Positions 1 to 5,442 of a DNA stretch of 5,442 nt are shown here, piece by piece. Positions within the stretch are counted from its first letter, which is position 1, and each line of letters begins with the position of its first letter. Source of the stretch: Pseudomonadota bacterium (GTDB lineage: Bacteria; Pseudomonadota; Alphaproteobacteria; Rhizobiales; Rhizobiaceae). The translations under genes were made by a program, and so were the position numbers. The DNA is taken from NCBI GenBank assembly GCA_023419995.1, contig JAEZXF010000085.1, forward strand, positions 1-5,442, in the 5' to 3' direction. The notes beneath the pieces were generated by a model. It had not been told where the DNA came from, made no database searches, and worked only from the letters and a program-made list of their open reading frames with translations.

Positions 1-597
1 GATCAGCACGGCGCGCGCCTCCTCCGTCAGCGGCAGCGGCTTTCCCTCCAGCGTCTCGGCCCGCTCAAGCAGTGCCACCACACTTTCGGGCGCCAGCGGC
101 TTGAACGTCAGCACCCGCGCCCGCGACAGGAGCGCGGCGTTGAGCTCGAAGGAGGGGTTCTCCGTCGTCGCGCCGACGAGGATGACGGTGCCGTCCTCCA
201 TCACCGGCAGGAACGAGTCCTGCTGGGCGCGGTTGAAGCGGTGGATCTCGTCGACGAAGAGAAGCGTCTGCCGGCCCGACGCGCGCCGCAGCCGCGCCGC
301 CTCGAACACCTTCTTCAGGTCCGCGACGCCGGAGAAGATCGCCGAGATCTGCTCGAACGACAGCCCCGTCTCGCCGGCGAGAAGCCGCGCCACCGTCGTC
401 TTGCCGGGGCCGGGCGGCCCCCAGAACACCATGGAGCCGAGCGAGCCCGAGCGGATCATCCGGGTCAGCGCGCCGTCGGGGCCGGTCAGGTGGTCCTGCC
501 CCACCACCTCGGCAAGCGTCGTCGGGCGCATCCGGTCGGCAAGCGGCCGCCCGACGTCCGGCGCAGGCTTCGGATCTGGCGAGAACAGGTCGGCCAT
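1..597 (-). CDS. rarA: Replication-associated recombination protein A, AAA+ ATPase (partial, C-terminus beyond left edge)
   Basis: RarA (MgsA/WRNIP1 family) is a cytoplasmic AAA+ ATPase related to clamp-loader subunits and acts at stalled or damaged replication forks. Reading the minus strand from the ATG at 597 gives 199 uninterrupted codons that run off the left edge. The visible part holds the N-terminal linker and most of the AAA+ core. The Walker A is GPPGPGKT (residues 60-67, Lys66), the Walker B is LLFVDEIH (112-119, Asp116/Glu117), the sensor-1 segment is [10 protein letters not shown] (142-151), and the probable arginine finger is in LLSRARV (Arg159). The family phrases VVGQDHLTG and [16 protein letters not shown] also fit. 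The C-terminal tetramerisation part (family usually about 430 residues) is missing only because the window ends. The start is chosen because the protein begins MADLFSP like relatives. No clear Shine-Dalgarno precedes it, and the protease stop lies four bases upstream, so translational coupling is likely. The family call is very secure; the Pro in Walker A in place of the usual Thr is a small oddity. Confidence 0.95.
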   Translation of the reverse strand, partial: MADLFSPDPKPAPDVGRPLADRMRPTTLAEVVGQDHLTGPDGALTRMIRSGSLGSMVFWGPPGPGKTTVARLLAGETGLSFEQISAIFSGVADLKKVFEAARLRRASGRQTLLFVDEIHRFNRAQQDSFLPVMEDGTVILVGATTENPSFELNAALLSRARVLTFKPLAPESVVALLERAETLEGKPLPLTEEARAVLI

Positions 598-601
598 GAT
601 G

Positions 602-2065
602 TCAGTAGCGCAGGATCTGGTTCATCAGGCGGCCGTCGCGCTCGATGGTGAAGCGCCACCAGCGCGCGTCTCCCAACGCCACTTCCCGCAGCTTCTCGGC
701 GGTGTCGATCGGCTCGCCGTTCACCTCGCGCACGATGTCGCGCGGCCTCAGGCCGAAGCCCGCCGCCGGCGAGTTGCCGAGGATCTCGATGATGGCGACG
801 CCGCGCACCTCGCCGCGCAGGCCGAGGCGCTGGGCAAGGCGCGGCGACAGCTCCGCCACCTTGGCGCCGGCGAACGGGCTGCGGCCGTCGATGATGATCT
901 CGGCGGTCGAGGCGCCTTCCGGCGCGCGGATCAGCTCGACGTCGAGCGTGCGCTCGCGGCCCTGGCTGTAGACGGTCAGGTTCGCGTGGCTGCCGATCGG
1001 GCTCGTCGCCAGCCGGTAGCCGAGCGCGTCGGGATGCTCGATCGCCGCGCCGTTGAGCGCCAGCACCACGTCGCCGGGGCGCAGGCCGCCCTTCGCGGCG
1101 GGTCCCTCGGCCGTCACCGACTTGACCAGCGCGCCCTGCGGCCGCGCCATGCCCAGCGCCTCGGCCATGGTGGCGTCGACGTTCTCGAAGACGGCGCCGA
1201 CGAAGGGGCGCTCGAAATAGTCGAGGCCGGCCCGCGCCGCCTCGACCACCGCGCGAACGATGTTCGAGGGAATGGCGAAGCCGATGCCGATCGACCCGCC
1301 CGAGCGGCTGAAGATCGCGGTGTTGATGCCGACGACCTCGCCGCCCATCGACACCAGCGCGCCGCCGGAATTGCCGGGGTTGATCGCCGCGTCCGTCTGG
1401 ATGAAGAAGCCGAAGTCGCTGACGCCGATATGCGTGCGGGCGAGGCCCGAGACGATGCCGCTCGTCGTGGTCTGGCCGACGCCGAACGGGTTGCCGATGG
1501 CGAGCACCAGGTCGCCGACCTCGAGCGCGTCGGAATCGCCGAGCGCGGCCACCGGGAACGGCTCCGAGCCCTCGATCTTCAAGACGGCGAGGTCGAGCGA
1601 TTCGTCCTTGAGCAGGATCGTGCTCTGGAACTCGCGGCCGTCGGCCGTCGCCACGCGCACCTCGTCGGCGTCGCGGATGACGTGGTAGTTGGTCACCACG
1701 TAGCCGCTCGGGTCGACCAGCACGCCGGAGCCGAGCGAGGACTGCACGCGCGGCGGCATCTGCCGGCGGCCGAAGAACTGCTCGAAGAACGGGTCGCCGG
1801 CGAAGGGCGAGTGCGCCACCACCTGCTGCGAGGCATAGACGTTGACCACGGCGGGCGTGATCTCGCGCACCAGCGGCGCGAAGGACAGCTGCATGTCGGC
1901 CTGGCCGAACGGCACCCGCCGCTCGGGCTGCGCGGTGGTGTCGCCGCGCAGGAGGTCGCTCAGCGCGTCGGCCAGCCCTTTCCCGGGACTGTCCTGCGCG
2001 GCGGCGGGCGCGGCGAAGGCAAGCGCGGCGGACAGGAAGAGCGGAAGCAGGGCGGCACGGCGCAT
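602..2065 (-). CDS. degQ: Do-family (DegP/DegQ/HtrA) periplasmic serine endoprotease
   Basis: This is a trypsin-like envelope protease of the Do family (peptidase family S1C), which degrades misfolded exported proteins. From the chosen start it has 487 residues. A Sec signal peptide (1-23, hydrophobic Ala/Leu core) ends at a probable AAA|QD cleavage site. The protease domain (about 60-275) has the triad His128 in VTNYHVI, Asp159 in DLAVLKI and Ser233 in NPGNSGGAL. Two PDZ domains follow (about 288-380 and 395-485), the second holding [18 protein letters not shown]. An LA-loop-like stretch [14 protein letters not shown] (91-104) precedes the catalytic core. The ATG at 2065 is preferred because GAGG lies seven bases upstream and the signal peptide follows at once. 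An in-frame ATG at 2098 would add 11 residues (MTLLRSLRGFS) but has no ribosome binding site. It sits after the rplQ terminator and four bases before rarA, so it probably heads its own transcript. The family is certain; the choice between DegQ and DegP-type paralogue names is not. Confidence 0.95.
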   Translation of the reverse strand: MRRAALLPLFLSAALAFAAPAAAQDSPGKGLADALSDLLRGDTTAQPERRVPFGQADMQLSFAPLVREITPAVVNVYASQQVVAHSPFAGDPFFEQFFGRRQMPPRVQSSLGSGVLVDPSGYVVTNYHVIRDADEVRVATADGREFQSTILLKDESLDLAVLKIEGSEPFPVAALGDSDALEVGDLVLAIGNPFGVGQTTTSGIVSGLARTHIGVSDFGFFIQTDAAINPGNSGGALVSMGGEVVGINTAIFSRSGGSIGIGFAIPSNIVRAVVEAARAGLDYFERPFVGAVFENVDATMAEALGMARPQGALVKSVTAEGPAAKGGLRPGDVVLALNGAAIEHPDALGYRLATSPIGSHANLTVYSQGRERTLDVELIRAPEGASTAEIIIDGRSPFAGAKVAELSPRLAQRLGLRGEVRGVAIIEILGNSPAAGFGLRPRDIVREVNGEPIDTAEKLREVALGDARWWRFTIERDGRLMNQILRY

Positions 2066-2072
2066 GGAGAAT

Positions 2073-2076
2073 CCTC
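2073..2076 (-). promoter_or_regulatory. Ribosome binding site deciding the protease start
   Basis: On the minus strand GAGG lies seven bases before the ATG at 2065. The competing upstream ATG at 2098 has only pyrimidine-rich, non-complementary sequence before it. This, together with the signal peptide starting directly at 2065, decides the start. Confidence 0.6.
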
Positions 2077-2108
2077 GCAATGAACGAAGCAGCGTCATTG
2101 TCGCAGGG

Positions 2109-2124
2109 AATGTGCAAAATAAAA
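2109..2124 (-). promoter_or_regulatory. AT-rich block, possible promoter region of the protease-rarA unit
   Basis: A 16-base run that is almost all A/T stands out in a very GC-rich intergenic segment, 44-59 bases before the protease start and downstream of the rplQ terminator. Read on the minus strand it contains TATTTT (2121-2116), which could serve as a -10 element. No acceptable -35 hexamer is found 16-18 bases upstream, where the sequence is GCGCGC-like. I see no clear heat-shock or extracytoplasmic sigma motif. A promoter must lie in this 2066-2170 gap if the terminator is efficient, but the exact element is a guess. Confidence 0.25.
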
Positions 2125-2170
2125 GGCGAGAGGCGGCCGCGCGCGATCCATTTGGCCCGCGGCGGCCGGA

Positions 2171-2198
2171 AAAGCGAAAAGGGGCCTTGCGGCCCCTT
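2171..2198 (-). terminator. Rho-independent terminator of the ribosomal-protein operon, after rplQ
   Basis: On the minus strand a perfect 8-base-pair stem AAGGGGCC / GGCCCCTT (2198-2191 with 2186-2179) closes a GCAA loop, a stable GNRA tetraloop. It is followed by the T-rich tail TTCGCTTT (2178-2171). The stem begins 28 bases past the rplQ stop codon and before the protease gene. This is the textbook arrangement for an intrinsic terminator and marks the boundary between the alpha operon and the protease-rarA unit. The T tract is interrupted by CG, so some readthrough is possible. Confidence 0.85.
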
Positions 2199-2225
2199 CC
2201 CTGAAGGTCACGGAAGCTGAGGCGA

Positions 2226-2657
2226 TCAGGCCGCCTCGGCCTCGCCGGCAGCGACTTCCGCCTCGTGGCGGGCGCGGTCGGCCGCGCCCTTGGCCGACAC
2301 GTCGCGCTCGACGAACTCGATCACGGCCATCGCCGCGTTGTCGCCGTGGCGGAAGCCCGCCTTCATGATGCGCAGGTAGCCGCCGTTGCGGGTGGCGTAG
2401 CGCGGCGCGATGATGTCGAACAGGCGCTTGGCGGCGGCTTCGGAGCCGGTCGCGGCGATCGCCTGGCGGCGGGCATGCAGGTCGCCGCGCTTGCCGAGCG
2501 TGACAAGCTTCTCGACGATCGGCCGCAGCTCCTTGGCCTTGGGCAGCGTGGTGGTGATCTGCTCGTGCTCGATCAGCGAAGCAGCCATGTTCGTGAACAG
2601 CGCCTTGCGATGGCTGACGGTGCGGCCGAGCCGGCGTCCGGATTTTCCGTGGCGCAT
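2226..2657 (-). CDS. rplQ: 50S ribosomal protein L17
   Basis: L17 is a large-subunit protein near the peptide exit tunnel. The 143-residue product begins [31 protein letters not shown], a near-perfect L17 start. It continues with [23 protein letters not shown] (37-59) and [33 protein letters not shown] (about 86-118), all L17 hallmarks. It is longer than the roughly 127-residue E. coli protein because of an Ala/Glu-rich C-terminal tail (about 121-143), which is usual in alphaproteobacteria. The start is firm: AAGGAG (2670-2665) lies seven bases upstream of the ATG. It is the last gene of the alpha operon, 94 bases after rpoA, and is followed by a strong terminator. It is presumably cotranscribed with rpoA, with the stem-loop in the gap possibly tuning its level. 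Confidence 0.98.
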   Translation of the reverse strand: MRHGKSGRRLGRTVSHRKALFTNMAASLIEHEQITTTLPKAKELRPIVEKLVTLGKRGDLHARRQAIAATGSEAAAKRLFDIIAPRYATRNGGYLRIMKAGFRHGDNAAMAVIEFVERDVSAKGAADRARHEAEVAAGEAEAA

Positions 2658-2709
2658 GGGCCTTCTCCTTCGGTTCGTTTCAGAGGCGTGAAGCCTCGGT
2701 TCCTGTGCC

Positions 2710-2751
2710 GCATGATCGGGTCCGGGAGTATCGTGCCCCCGGCGATCATGC
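2710..2751 (-). other. Compound stem-loop in the rpoA-rplQ gap
   Basis: GCATGATCG (2710-2718) and CGATCATGC (2743-2751) form a perfect 9-base-pair outer stem. Directly inside, CCGGG (2722-2726) pairs with CCCGG (2738-2742), leaving a three-base bulge on one side and an 11-base loop. In the transcript the structure starts on the base after the rpoA stop codon. There is no T tract after it, so it is not an intrinsic terminator. An RNA-processing, stabilising or attenuating element is more likely. A weaker 5-base-pair hairpin (2683-2697) follows before the rplQ ribosome binding site. Confidence 0.6.
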
Positions 2752-3762
2752 TCAATACTGGTCTTCGTAGCGCTTGGCGAGGTCTTCGATGTTCTCCGGC
2801 GGCCAGTCCTGCACCTCCATGCCGAGGTGGAGGCCCATGGCGGCCAGAACTTCCTTGATCTCGTTGAGCGACTTGCGGCCGAAATTCGGCGTGCGCAGCA
2901 TCTCGGCTTCCGTCTTCTGGATCAGGTCGCCGATGTAGACGATGTTGTCGTTCTTCAGGCAGTTGGCCGAACGGACGGAGAGCTCCAGCTCGTCGACCTT
3001 CTTGAGCAGCGCCGGGTTGAACGCCAGCTCCGTGACCGCCTCGGAAGCGACTTCCTTCTGCGGCTCGTCGAAGTTGACGAACAGGCCGAGCTGGTCCTGA
3101 AGGATGCGCGCGGCGAACGCCACGGCGTCCTCGCCCGAGATTGCGCCGTTGGTCTCGATGGTCATGGTCAGCTTGTCGTAGTCCAGAACCTGGCCCTCGC
3201 GGGTGTTCTCGACCTTGTAGGAGACCTTCTTGACCGGCGAGTAGAGGCTGTCGACCGGGATCAGGCCGATCGGCGCGTCCTCGGCGCGGTTGCGCTCGGC
3301 CGGGACGTAGCCCTTGCCGGTGTCGACCGTGAACTCCATGCGGATCTCGGCGCCCTCGTCGAGGGTGCAGATCACATGGTCGGGATTCAGGATCTCGATG
3401 TCGCCAACGGTCTGGATGTCGCCGGCCGTCACCGCGCCCGGGCCCTGCTTGCGCACGACCATGCGCTTCGGACCGTCGCCTTCCATGCGGATGGCGATCT
3501 CCTTGATGTTGAGCACGATGTCGGTGACGTCCTCGCGCACGCCGGCGATCGAGGAGAACTCATGCAGCACGCCGTCGATCTGCACCGCCGTGACGGCTGC
3601 GCCGCGCAGCGACGACAGCAGCACGCGGCGCAGCGCATTGCCGAGCGTCAGGCCGTAGCCGCGCTCGAGCGGCTCGGCGACGAGCGTGGTCAGCGTCTTG
3701 CCCTTCGAGTTGAACTCGATCTTGTTGGGCTTGATCAGTTCCTGCCAGTTTTTCTGGATCAT
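2752..3762 (-). CDS. rpoA: DNA-directed RNA polymerase subunit alpha
   Basis: The alpha subunit dimerises to start assembly of RNA polymerase and contacts activators and UP elements. The product from the ATG at 3762 has 336 residues. The N-terminal domain (about 1-235) has the dimer and beta-contact region [17 protein letters not shown] (35-51, with Arg45) and [20 protein letters not shown] (60-79). A flexible linker follows. The C-terminal domain (about 250-336) has [15 protein letters not shown] (260-274), where Arg264 corresponds to the DNA-contacting Arg265 of E. coli, then [28 protein letters not shown] (277-304). The in-frame ATG at 3792 would add 10 residues but falls inside a hairpin. 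The ATG at 3762 has GGAAGGA eight bases upstream and gives the standard [14 protein letters not shown] start, so it is preferred. It lies between rpsK and rplQ, with no rpsD before it, unlike the E. coli alpha operon. Confidence 0.99.
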   Translation of the reverse strand: MIQKNWQELIKPNKIEFNSKGKTLTTLVAEPLERGYGLTLGNALRRVLLSSLRGAAVTAVQIDGVLHEFSSIAGVREDVTDIVLNIKEIAIRMEGDGPKRMVVRKQGPGAVTAGDIQTVGDIEILNPDHVICTLDEGAEIRMEFTVDTGKGYVPAERNRAEDAPIGLIPVDSLYSPVKKVSYKVENTREGQVLDYDKLTMTIETNGAISGEDAVAFAARILQDQLGLFVNFDEPQKEVASEAVTELAFNPALLKKVDELELSVRSANCLKNDNIVYIGDLIQKTEAEMLRTPNFGRKSLNEIKEVLAAMGLHLGMEVQDWPPENIEDLAKRYEDQY

Positions 3763-3770
3763 ACGGGTCT

Positions 3771-3781
3771 TCCTTCCGTTT
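3771..3781 (-). promoter_or_regulatory. Ribosome binding site deciding the rpoA start
   Basis: AAACGGAAGGA on the minus strand ends eight bases before the ATG at 3762. The same 11 bases precede rpsK at 4288-4278. It supports the standard start over the in-frame ATG at 3792, which is upstream of this site and lies within an inverted repeat. Confidence 0.7.
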
Positions 3782-3806
3782 CCCGCCACCATCCAATCGT
3801 GGCGGG
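3782..3806 (-). other. Hairpin immediately upstream of the rpoA ribosome binding site
   Basis: CCCGCCAC (3782-3789) and GTGGCGGG (3799-3806) form a perfect 8-base-pair stem with a 9-base loop. In the transcript its 3' arm ends on the base before the AAACGGAAGGA site of rpoA. No T tract follows, so it is not a terminator. It sits in the rpsK-rpoA gap, where rpsD is found in gammaproteobacteria. It may shield or position the ribosome entry site or protect the message; its function is not shown by sequence. Confidence 0.55.
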
Positions 3807-3881
3807 CAAAGCCGGGAACCCGGAGAGGAGCGCGCGCCCGAAGCCGGGCCGTCCGCGCTCATCCGGTCTTGTTCGTGCTGG

Positions 3882-4271
3882 TCAGACGCGGCGCTTCTTG
3901 CGCGGGCGACAGCCATTGTGCGGGATCGGCGTCACGTCGCGGATCGACGTGATGGTGAAGCCGGCGGCCTGCAGCGCGCGCAGCGCCGACTCGCGGCCGG
4001 AACCGGGGCCGCACACCTCGACCTCGAGCGTGCGCATGCCGTGCTCCTGCGCCTTCTTGGCGCAATCCTCGGCCGCCATCTGCGCGGCGAACGGGGTCGA
4101 CTTGCGCGACCCCTTGAAGCCCTGCGCACCGGCCGACGACCAGGCAATCGCGTTGCCCTGCGCGTCGGTGATGGTGATCATGGTGTTGTTGAAGGTCGAG
4201 TTGACGTGCGCGACGCCGGACGAGATGTTCTTCCGTTCGCGGCGACGTACGCGTGCTGCTTCCTTGGCCAT
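3882..4271 (-). CDS. rpsK: 30S ribosomal protein S11
   Basis: S11 is a small-subunit platform protein that lines the mRNA path near the Shine-Dalgarno helix. The 129-residue product has the family's normal length. It has a basic N-terminus ([15 protein letters not shown]), then [18 protein letters not shown] (19-36), [21 protein letters not shown] (44-64), the signature region [17 protein letters not shown] (84-100) and the conserved C-terminal [17 protein letters not shown] (113-129). AAGGA lies six bases before the ATG at 4271 and fixes the start. It follows rpsM by 95 bases, in which I see no convincing structure. It precedes rpoA by 119 bases, with the rpsD gene of enteric bacteria absent in between. 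Nothing is odd in the protein itself. Confidence 0.99.
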   Translation of the reverse strand: MAKEAARVRRRERKNISSGVAHVNSTFNNTMITITDAQGNAIAWSSAGAQGFKGSRKSTPFAAQMAAEDCAKKAQEHGMRTLEVEVCGPGSGRESALRALQAAGFTITSIRDVTPIPHNGCRPRKKRRV

Positions 4272-4366
4272 GCTTGGTCCTTCCGTTTGATATCGACGCC
4301 GCCGTAGTGCCAGCGGCTACACCATGGTCGACGGCAGTCGGCAGAGGCCGGCCGCCAACCAGATTC

Positions 4367-4735
4367 TTACTTCTTCTTGCCCGCGATCGCCTTCGCCGGG
4401 CCCTTGCGGGTGCGGGCGTTGGTGTGGGTGCGCTGGCCGCGCACCGGCAGCGAGCGGCGGTGGCGCAGGCCGCGGTAGCAGCCCAGGTCCATCAGGCGCT
4501 TGATGTTCATCGAGACTTCGCGGCGCAGGTCGCCCTCGACCTGGTAGTCGCGGTCGATCGTCTCGCGGATCTGCAGCACCTCGGAATCGGTGAGCTGGTT
4601 GACGCGGCGATCGAGCGGGATGCCGACCTTCTCGACGATCTCGGCGGCGAACTTCGCGCCGATGCCGTGGATGTACTGCAGCGCGATGATGACGCGCTTG
4701 TTGGTCGGGATGTTGACGCCAGCTATACGGGCCAT
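4367..4735 (-). CDS. rpsM: 30S ribosomal protein S13
   Basis: S13 sits in the head of the small subunit, contacts the A and P site tRNAs and forms intersubunit bridges. The 122-residue product starts [26 protein letters not shown], the standard S13 N-terminus with its helix-two-turn-helix fold. It contains the signature [20 protein letters not shown] (86-105), followed by the basic tail [17 protein letters not shown] that reaches tRNA. An in-frame ATG at 4750 would add MEKRD, but it has no ribosome binding site; the GGAG within that stretch (4748-4745) instead serves the ATG at 4735, nine bases away. It is the first ribosomal gene after adk, separated by a 212-base gap rich in inverted repeats, so it may be the point where the alpha operon is regulated or has its own promoter. 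Confidence 0.99.
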   Translation of the reverse strand: MARIAGVNIPTNKRVIIALQYIHGIGAKFAAEIVEKVGIPLDRRVNQLTDSEVLQIRETIDRDYQVEGDLRREVSMNIKRLMDLGCYRGLRHRRSLPVRGQRTHTNARTRKGPAKAIAGKKK

Positions 4736-4754
4736 GTCTCTCTTCTCCATGTAA

Positions 4755-4772
4755 GCCGGCCCTCGGGCCGGC
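4755..4772 (-). other. GC-rich palindromic hairpin before the rpsM ribosome binding site
   Basis: GCCGGCCC (4755-4762) and GGGCCGGC (4765-4772) are exact inverted complements around two bases. As RNA this folds as a 7-base-pair all-GC stem with a CGAG loop on the minus strand. It ends six bases before the GGAG ribosome binding site of rpsM. On the plus strand it is followed by GCTTTCGTT, which looks somewhat like a terminator tail, but no plus-strand gene lies nearby. For the rpsM message no T tract follows. It is a candidate translational control element. Confidence 0.55.
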
Positions 4773-4830
4773 GCTTTCGTTGTCCAGCGTCCGGTGGAGG
4801 CCGGCCCCGGCGGGGTGTTCCTGTCAAAGC

Positions 4831-4859
4831 AGCCGCGCGGCCCGGTCGGGCCGGCGGCT
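4831..4859 (-). other. Long stem-loop in the middle of the adk-rpsM gap
   Basis: AGCCGC (4831-4836) pairs with GCGGCT (4854-4859), and CGGCCC (4838-4843) pairs with GGGCCG (4848-4853). A single bulged G sits at 4837 and the loop has four bases. This gives 12 base pairs with one bulge. In the transcript it is followed by GCTTTGACAGG, not a T tract, so it is not a clear terminator. It is the second of three structures in this gap. Confidence 0.55.
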
Positions 4860-4897
4860 CGATGCCTGAATGGAAGACGCGCTGCCCAAAGTCCGGT

Positions 4898-4927
4898 TCG
4901 GGCACAAAGTCAACACTTCGTGCCCGA
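4898..4927 (-). other. Imperfect 13-pair stem-loop just after adk
   Basis: TCGGGCAC (4898-4905) pairs perfectly with GTGCCCGA (4920-4927). After one A/C mismatch, AAGT (4907-4910) pairs with ACTT (4915-4918) around a four-base loop. It starts about 20 bases past the adk stop. A TTGACT sequence, resembling a -35 hexamer, overlaps the loop on the minus strand, but no convincing -10 follows 16-18 bases on. A third copy of the arm (TCGGGC on the plus strand, 4935-4940) allows an alternative 6-base-pair stem with 4922-4927. It could be an adk 3' end stabiliser, a processing site or part of an rpsM leader. Confidence 0.55.
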
Positions 4928-4947
4928 TCGGCCGTCGGGCGGGCATC

Positions 4948-5442
4948 CTAGTCCAGCAGCGCGGCGATCTGCCTGGTGACGTCGTCGATCGCCGCCATGC
5001 CGTCCACGCCCTTGAGCATGCCCTTGGCATGGTAGTAGCCTATCAGCGGCGCGGTCTTCTTGTAGTACTCGCGCAGACGCTCCTCGAACACCTCGGGGTT
5101 GTCGTCCTTGCGCACCGGCTGGCCGGCGGCCTTCGCCTCCTCGGCGCGGCGAACGATTCGCCCGACCAGCGCCTTGTCGTCGACCACCAGCTCGATGACA
5201 GCGTCGAGCGGAATGCCGCGCGTGGCCAGCATCGCCTCCACGGCATCGGCCTGCGCCAGCGTGCGCGGATAGCCGTCGAGGATGAACCCCGCGGCGCAGT
5301 CCGGCTGGTCGATGCGCTCGGCGACGATCGCGTTGACGATCTCGTCGGAGACGAGCTCGCCCGCATCCATCACCGCCTTGGCGCGCTTGCCCACCTCGGT
5401 CTGCGCCTGCACCGCGGCGCGCAGCATGTCGCCCGTCGAGAG
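4948..5442 (-). CDS. adk: Adenylate kinase (partial, N-terminus beyond right edge)
   Basis: Adenylate kinase interconverts ATP + AMP and two ADP in the cytoplasm, keeping adenylate pools balanced. The window holds the last 164 codons. The part outside (roughly 28 residues) should carry the P-loop. Visible landmarks, counted from the window edge, are the AMP-site motif LSTGDMLR (1-8), the family signature [16 protein letters not shown] (52-67), the LID segment [30 protein letters not shown] (94-123) with catalytic-type arginines, and a closing helix ending in IAALLD. The LID is the short form without zinc-binding cysteines, giving an expected full length near 192 residues, as in rhizobial relatives. 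The ATG at 5427 is internal (the Met of GDMLR) and not the start. Upstream neighbour secY is expected but not seen. The stop TAG at 4950-4948 is followed by a structured gap before rpsM. Confidence 0.97.
   Translation of the reverse strand, partial: LSTGDMLRAAVQAQTEVGKRAKAVMDAGELVSDEIVNAIVAERIDQPDCAAGFILDGYPRTLAQADAVEAMLATRGIPLDAVIELVVDDKALVGRIVRRAEEAKAAGQPVRKDDNPEVFEERLREYYKKTAPLIGYYHAKGMLKGVDGMAAIDDVTRQIAALLD

Noticed and set aside
101..2083. A 660-codon plus-strand open frame across rarA and the protease
   Set aside because: It is wholly antisense to two clear genes, is dominated by Arg, Ala, Asp and His in low-complexity order, matches no family I know, and has no credible ribosome binding site. 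High third-position GC leaves antisense frames free of stops.
486..2117. A 543-codon minus-strand open frame overlapping the protease in another frame
   Set aside because: It is an Arg/Ala/Gly-rich out-of-frame shadow of the protease, which itself carries the signal peptide, catalytic triad and PDZ domains.
2827..4290. A 487-codon plus-strand open frame across rpoA and rpsK
   Set aside because: It is antisense to two certain housekeeping genes and has the same composition artefact (repeated Val-Asp-Leu and Arg-Asp blocks). No domain is recognisable.
4272..4366. A structured element in the rpsM-rpsK gap
   Set aside because: Only 4- and 5-base-pair stems with large loops can be drawn, which is expected by chance at this GC content.
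4755..4780. An intrinsic terminator on the plus strand (GC stem followed by GCTTTCGTT)
   Set aside because: No plus-strand gene exists upstream that would need it, and the tail is weak. The palindrome is better read as an element of the rpsM leader.
4880..4915. A sigma-70 promoter for rpsM using TTGACT as the -35 element
   Set aside because: On the minus strand the position 17 bases downstream reads TTTGGG, with no acceptable -10 at 16-18 bases. The hexamer alone is not enough to annotate a promoter. A second TTGACA near 4823-4828 also lacks a -10.
4824..5030. Short minus-strand open frames in the adk-rpsM gap (also 4723-4905) as possible small proteins or leader peptides
   Set aside because: One overlaps adk out of frame and the other runs into rpsM. 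Both are Arg/Pro-rich, lack ribosome binding sites, and cross the stem-loops, which explains the region better.
1..5442. Mobile element, CRISPR array, tRNA or phage-like material
   Set aside because: I found no transposase, integrase, regularly spaced repeats, cloverleaf or target-site duplication. Gene content and composition are uniform and syntenic with a core ribosomal locus.

Overview
This window is a GC-rich chromosomal segment, almost certainly from an alphaproteobacterium and probably from the order Hyphomicrobiales (Rhizobiales). Two things suggest this. The gene order adk-rpsM-rpsK-rpoA-rplQ has no rpsD between rpsK and rpoA. The proteins also have a rhizobial look: the RpoA N-terminus [14 protein letters not shown], a short-LID adenylate kinase, and an L17 with an Ala/Glu-rich tail. 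The genus cannot be fixed from sequence reading alone. All six genes are on the minus strand, so transcription runs from high to low coordinates.

Layout in transcription order: (1) adk, cut by the right edge, with its C-terminal 164 codons present (5442-4948). (2) A 212-base gap holding at least three tandem stem-loops. (3) rpsM, S13 (4735-4367). (4) rpsK, S11 (4271-3882). (5) A 119-base gap with a hairpin just before the rpoA ribosome binding site. (6) rpoA, RNA polymerase alpha (3762-2752). (7) A 94-base gap with a compound stem-loop directly after the rpoA stop. (8) rplQ, L17 (2657-2226). (9) A convincing intrinsic terminator (2198-2171) that closes the ribosomal operon. (10) A Do/HtrA-family periplasmic serine protease, degQ-like (2065-602). 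(11) rarA, four bases further on, cut by the left edge, with its N-terminal 199 codons present (597-1).

The first block is the alpha-operon end of the large ribosomal-protein cluster. It couples nucleotide-energy balance (Adk), small-subunit head proteins (S13, S11), a large-subunit exit-side protein (L17) and the RNA polymerase assembly subunit. The second block, after the terminator, is a likely two-gene transcript linking envelope protein quality control (protease) and replication-fork repair (RarA). No gap exceeds 300 bases; the longest, adk-rpsM, is 212.

No mobile element, CRISPR array, tRNA, rRNA or accessory system is visible. This is a conserved housekeeping region, and I do not see an undescribed protein system in it. 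The least explained material is the set of inverted repeats in the intercistronic gaps, mainly the adk-rpsM gap, where pairing options look mutually exclusive. Several long plus-strand open frames are antisense shadows of real genes, caused by high-GC codon use.
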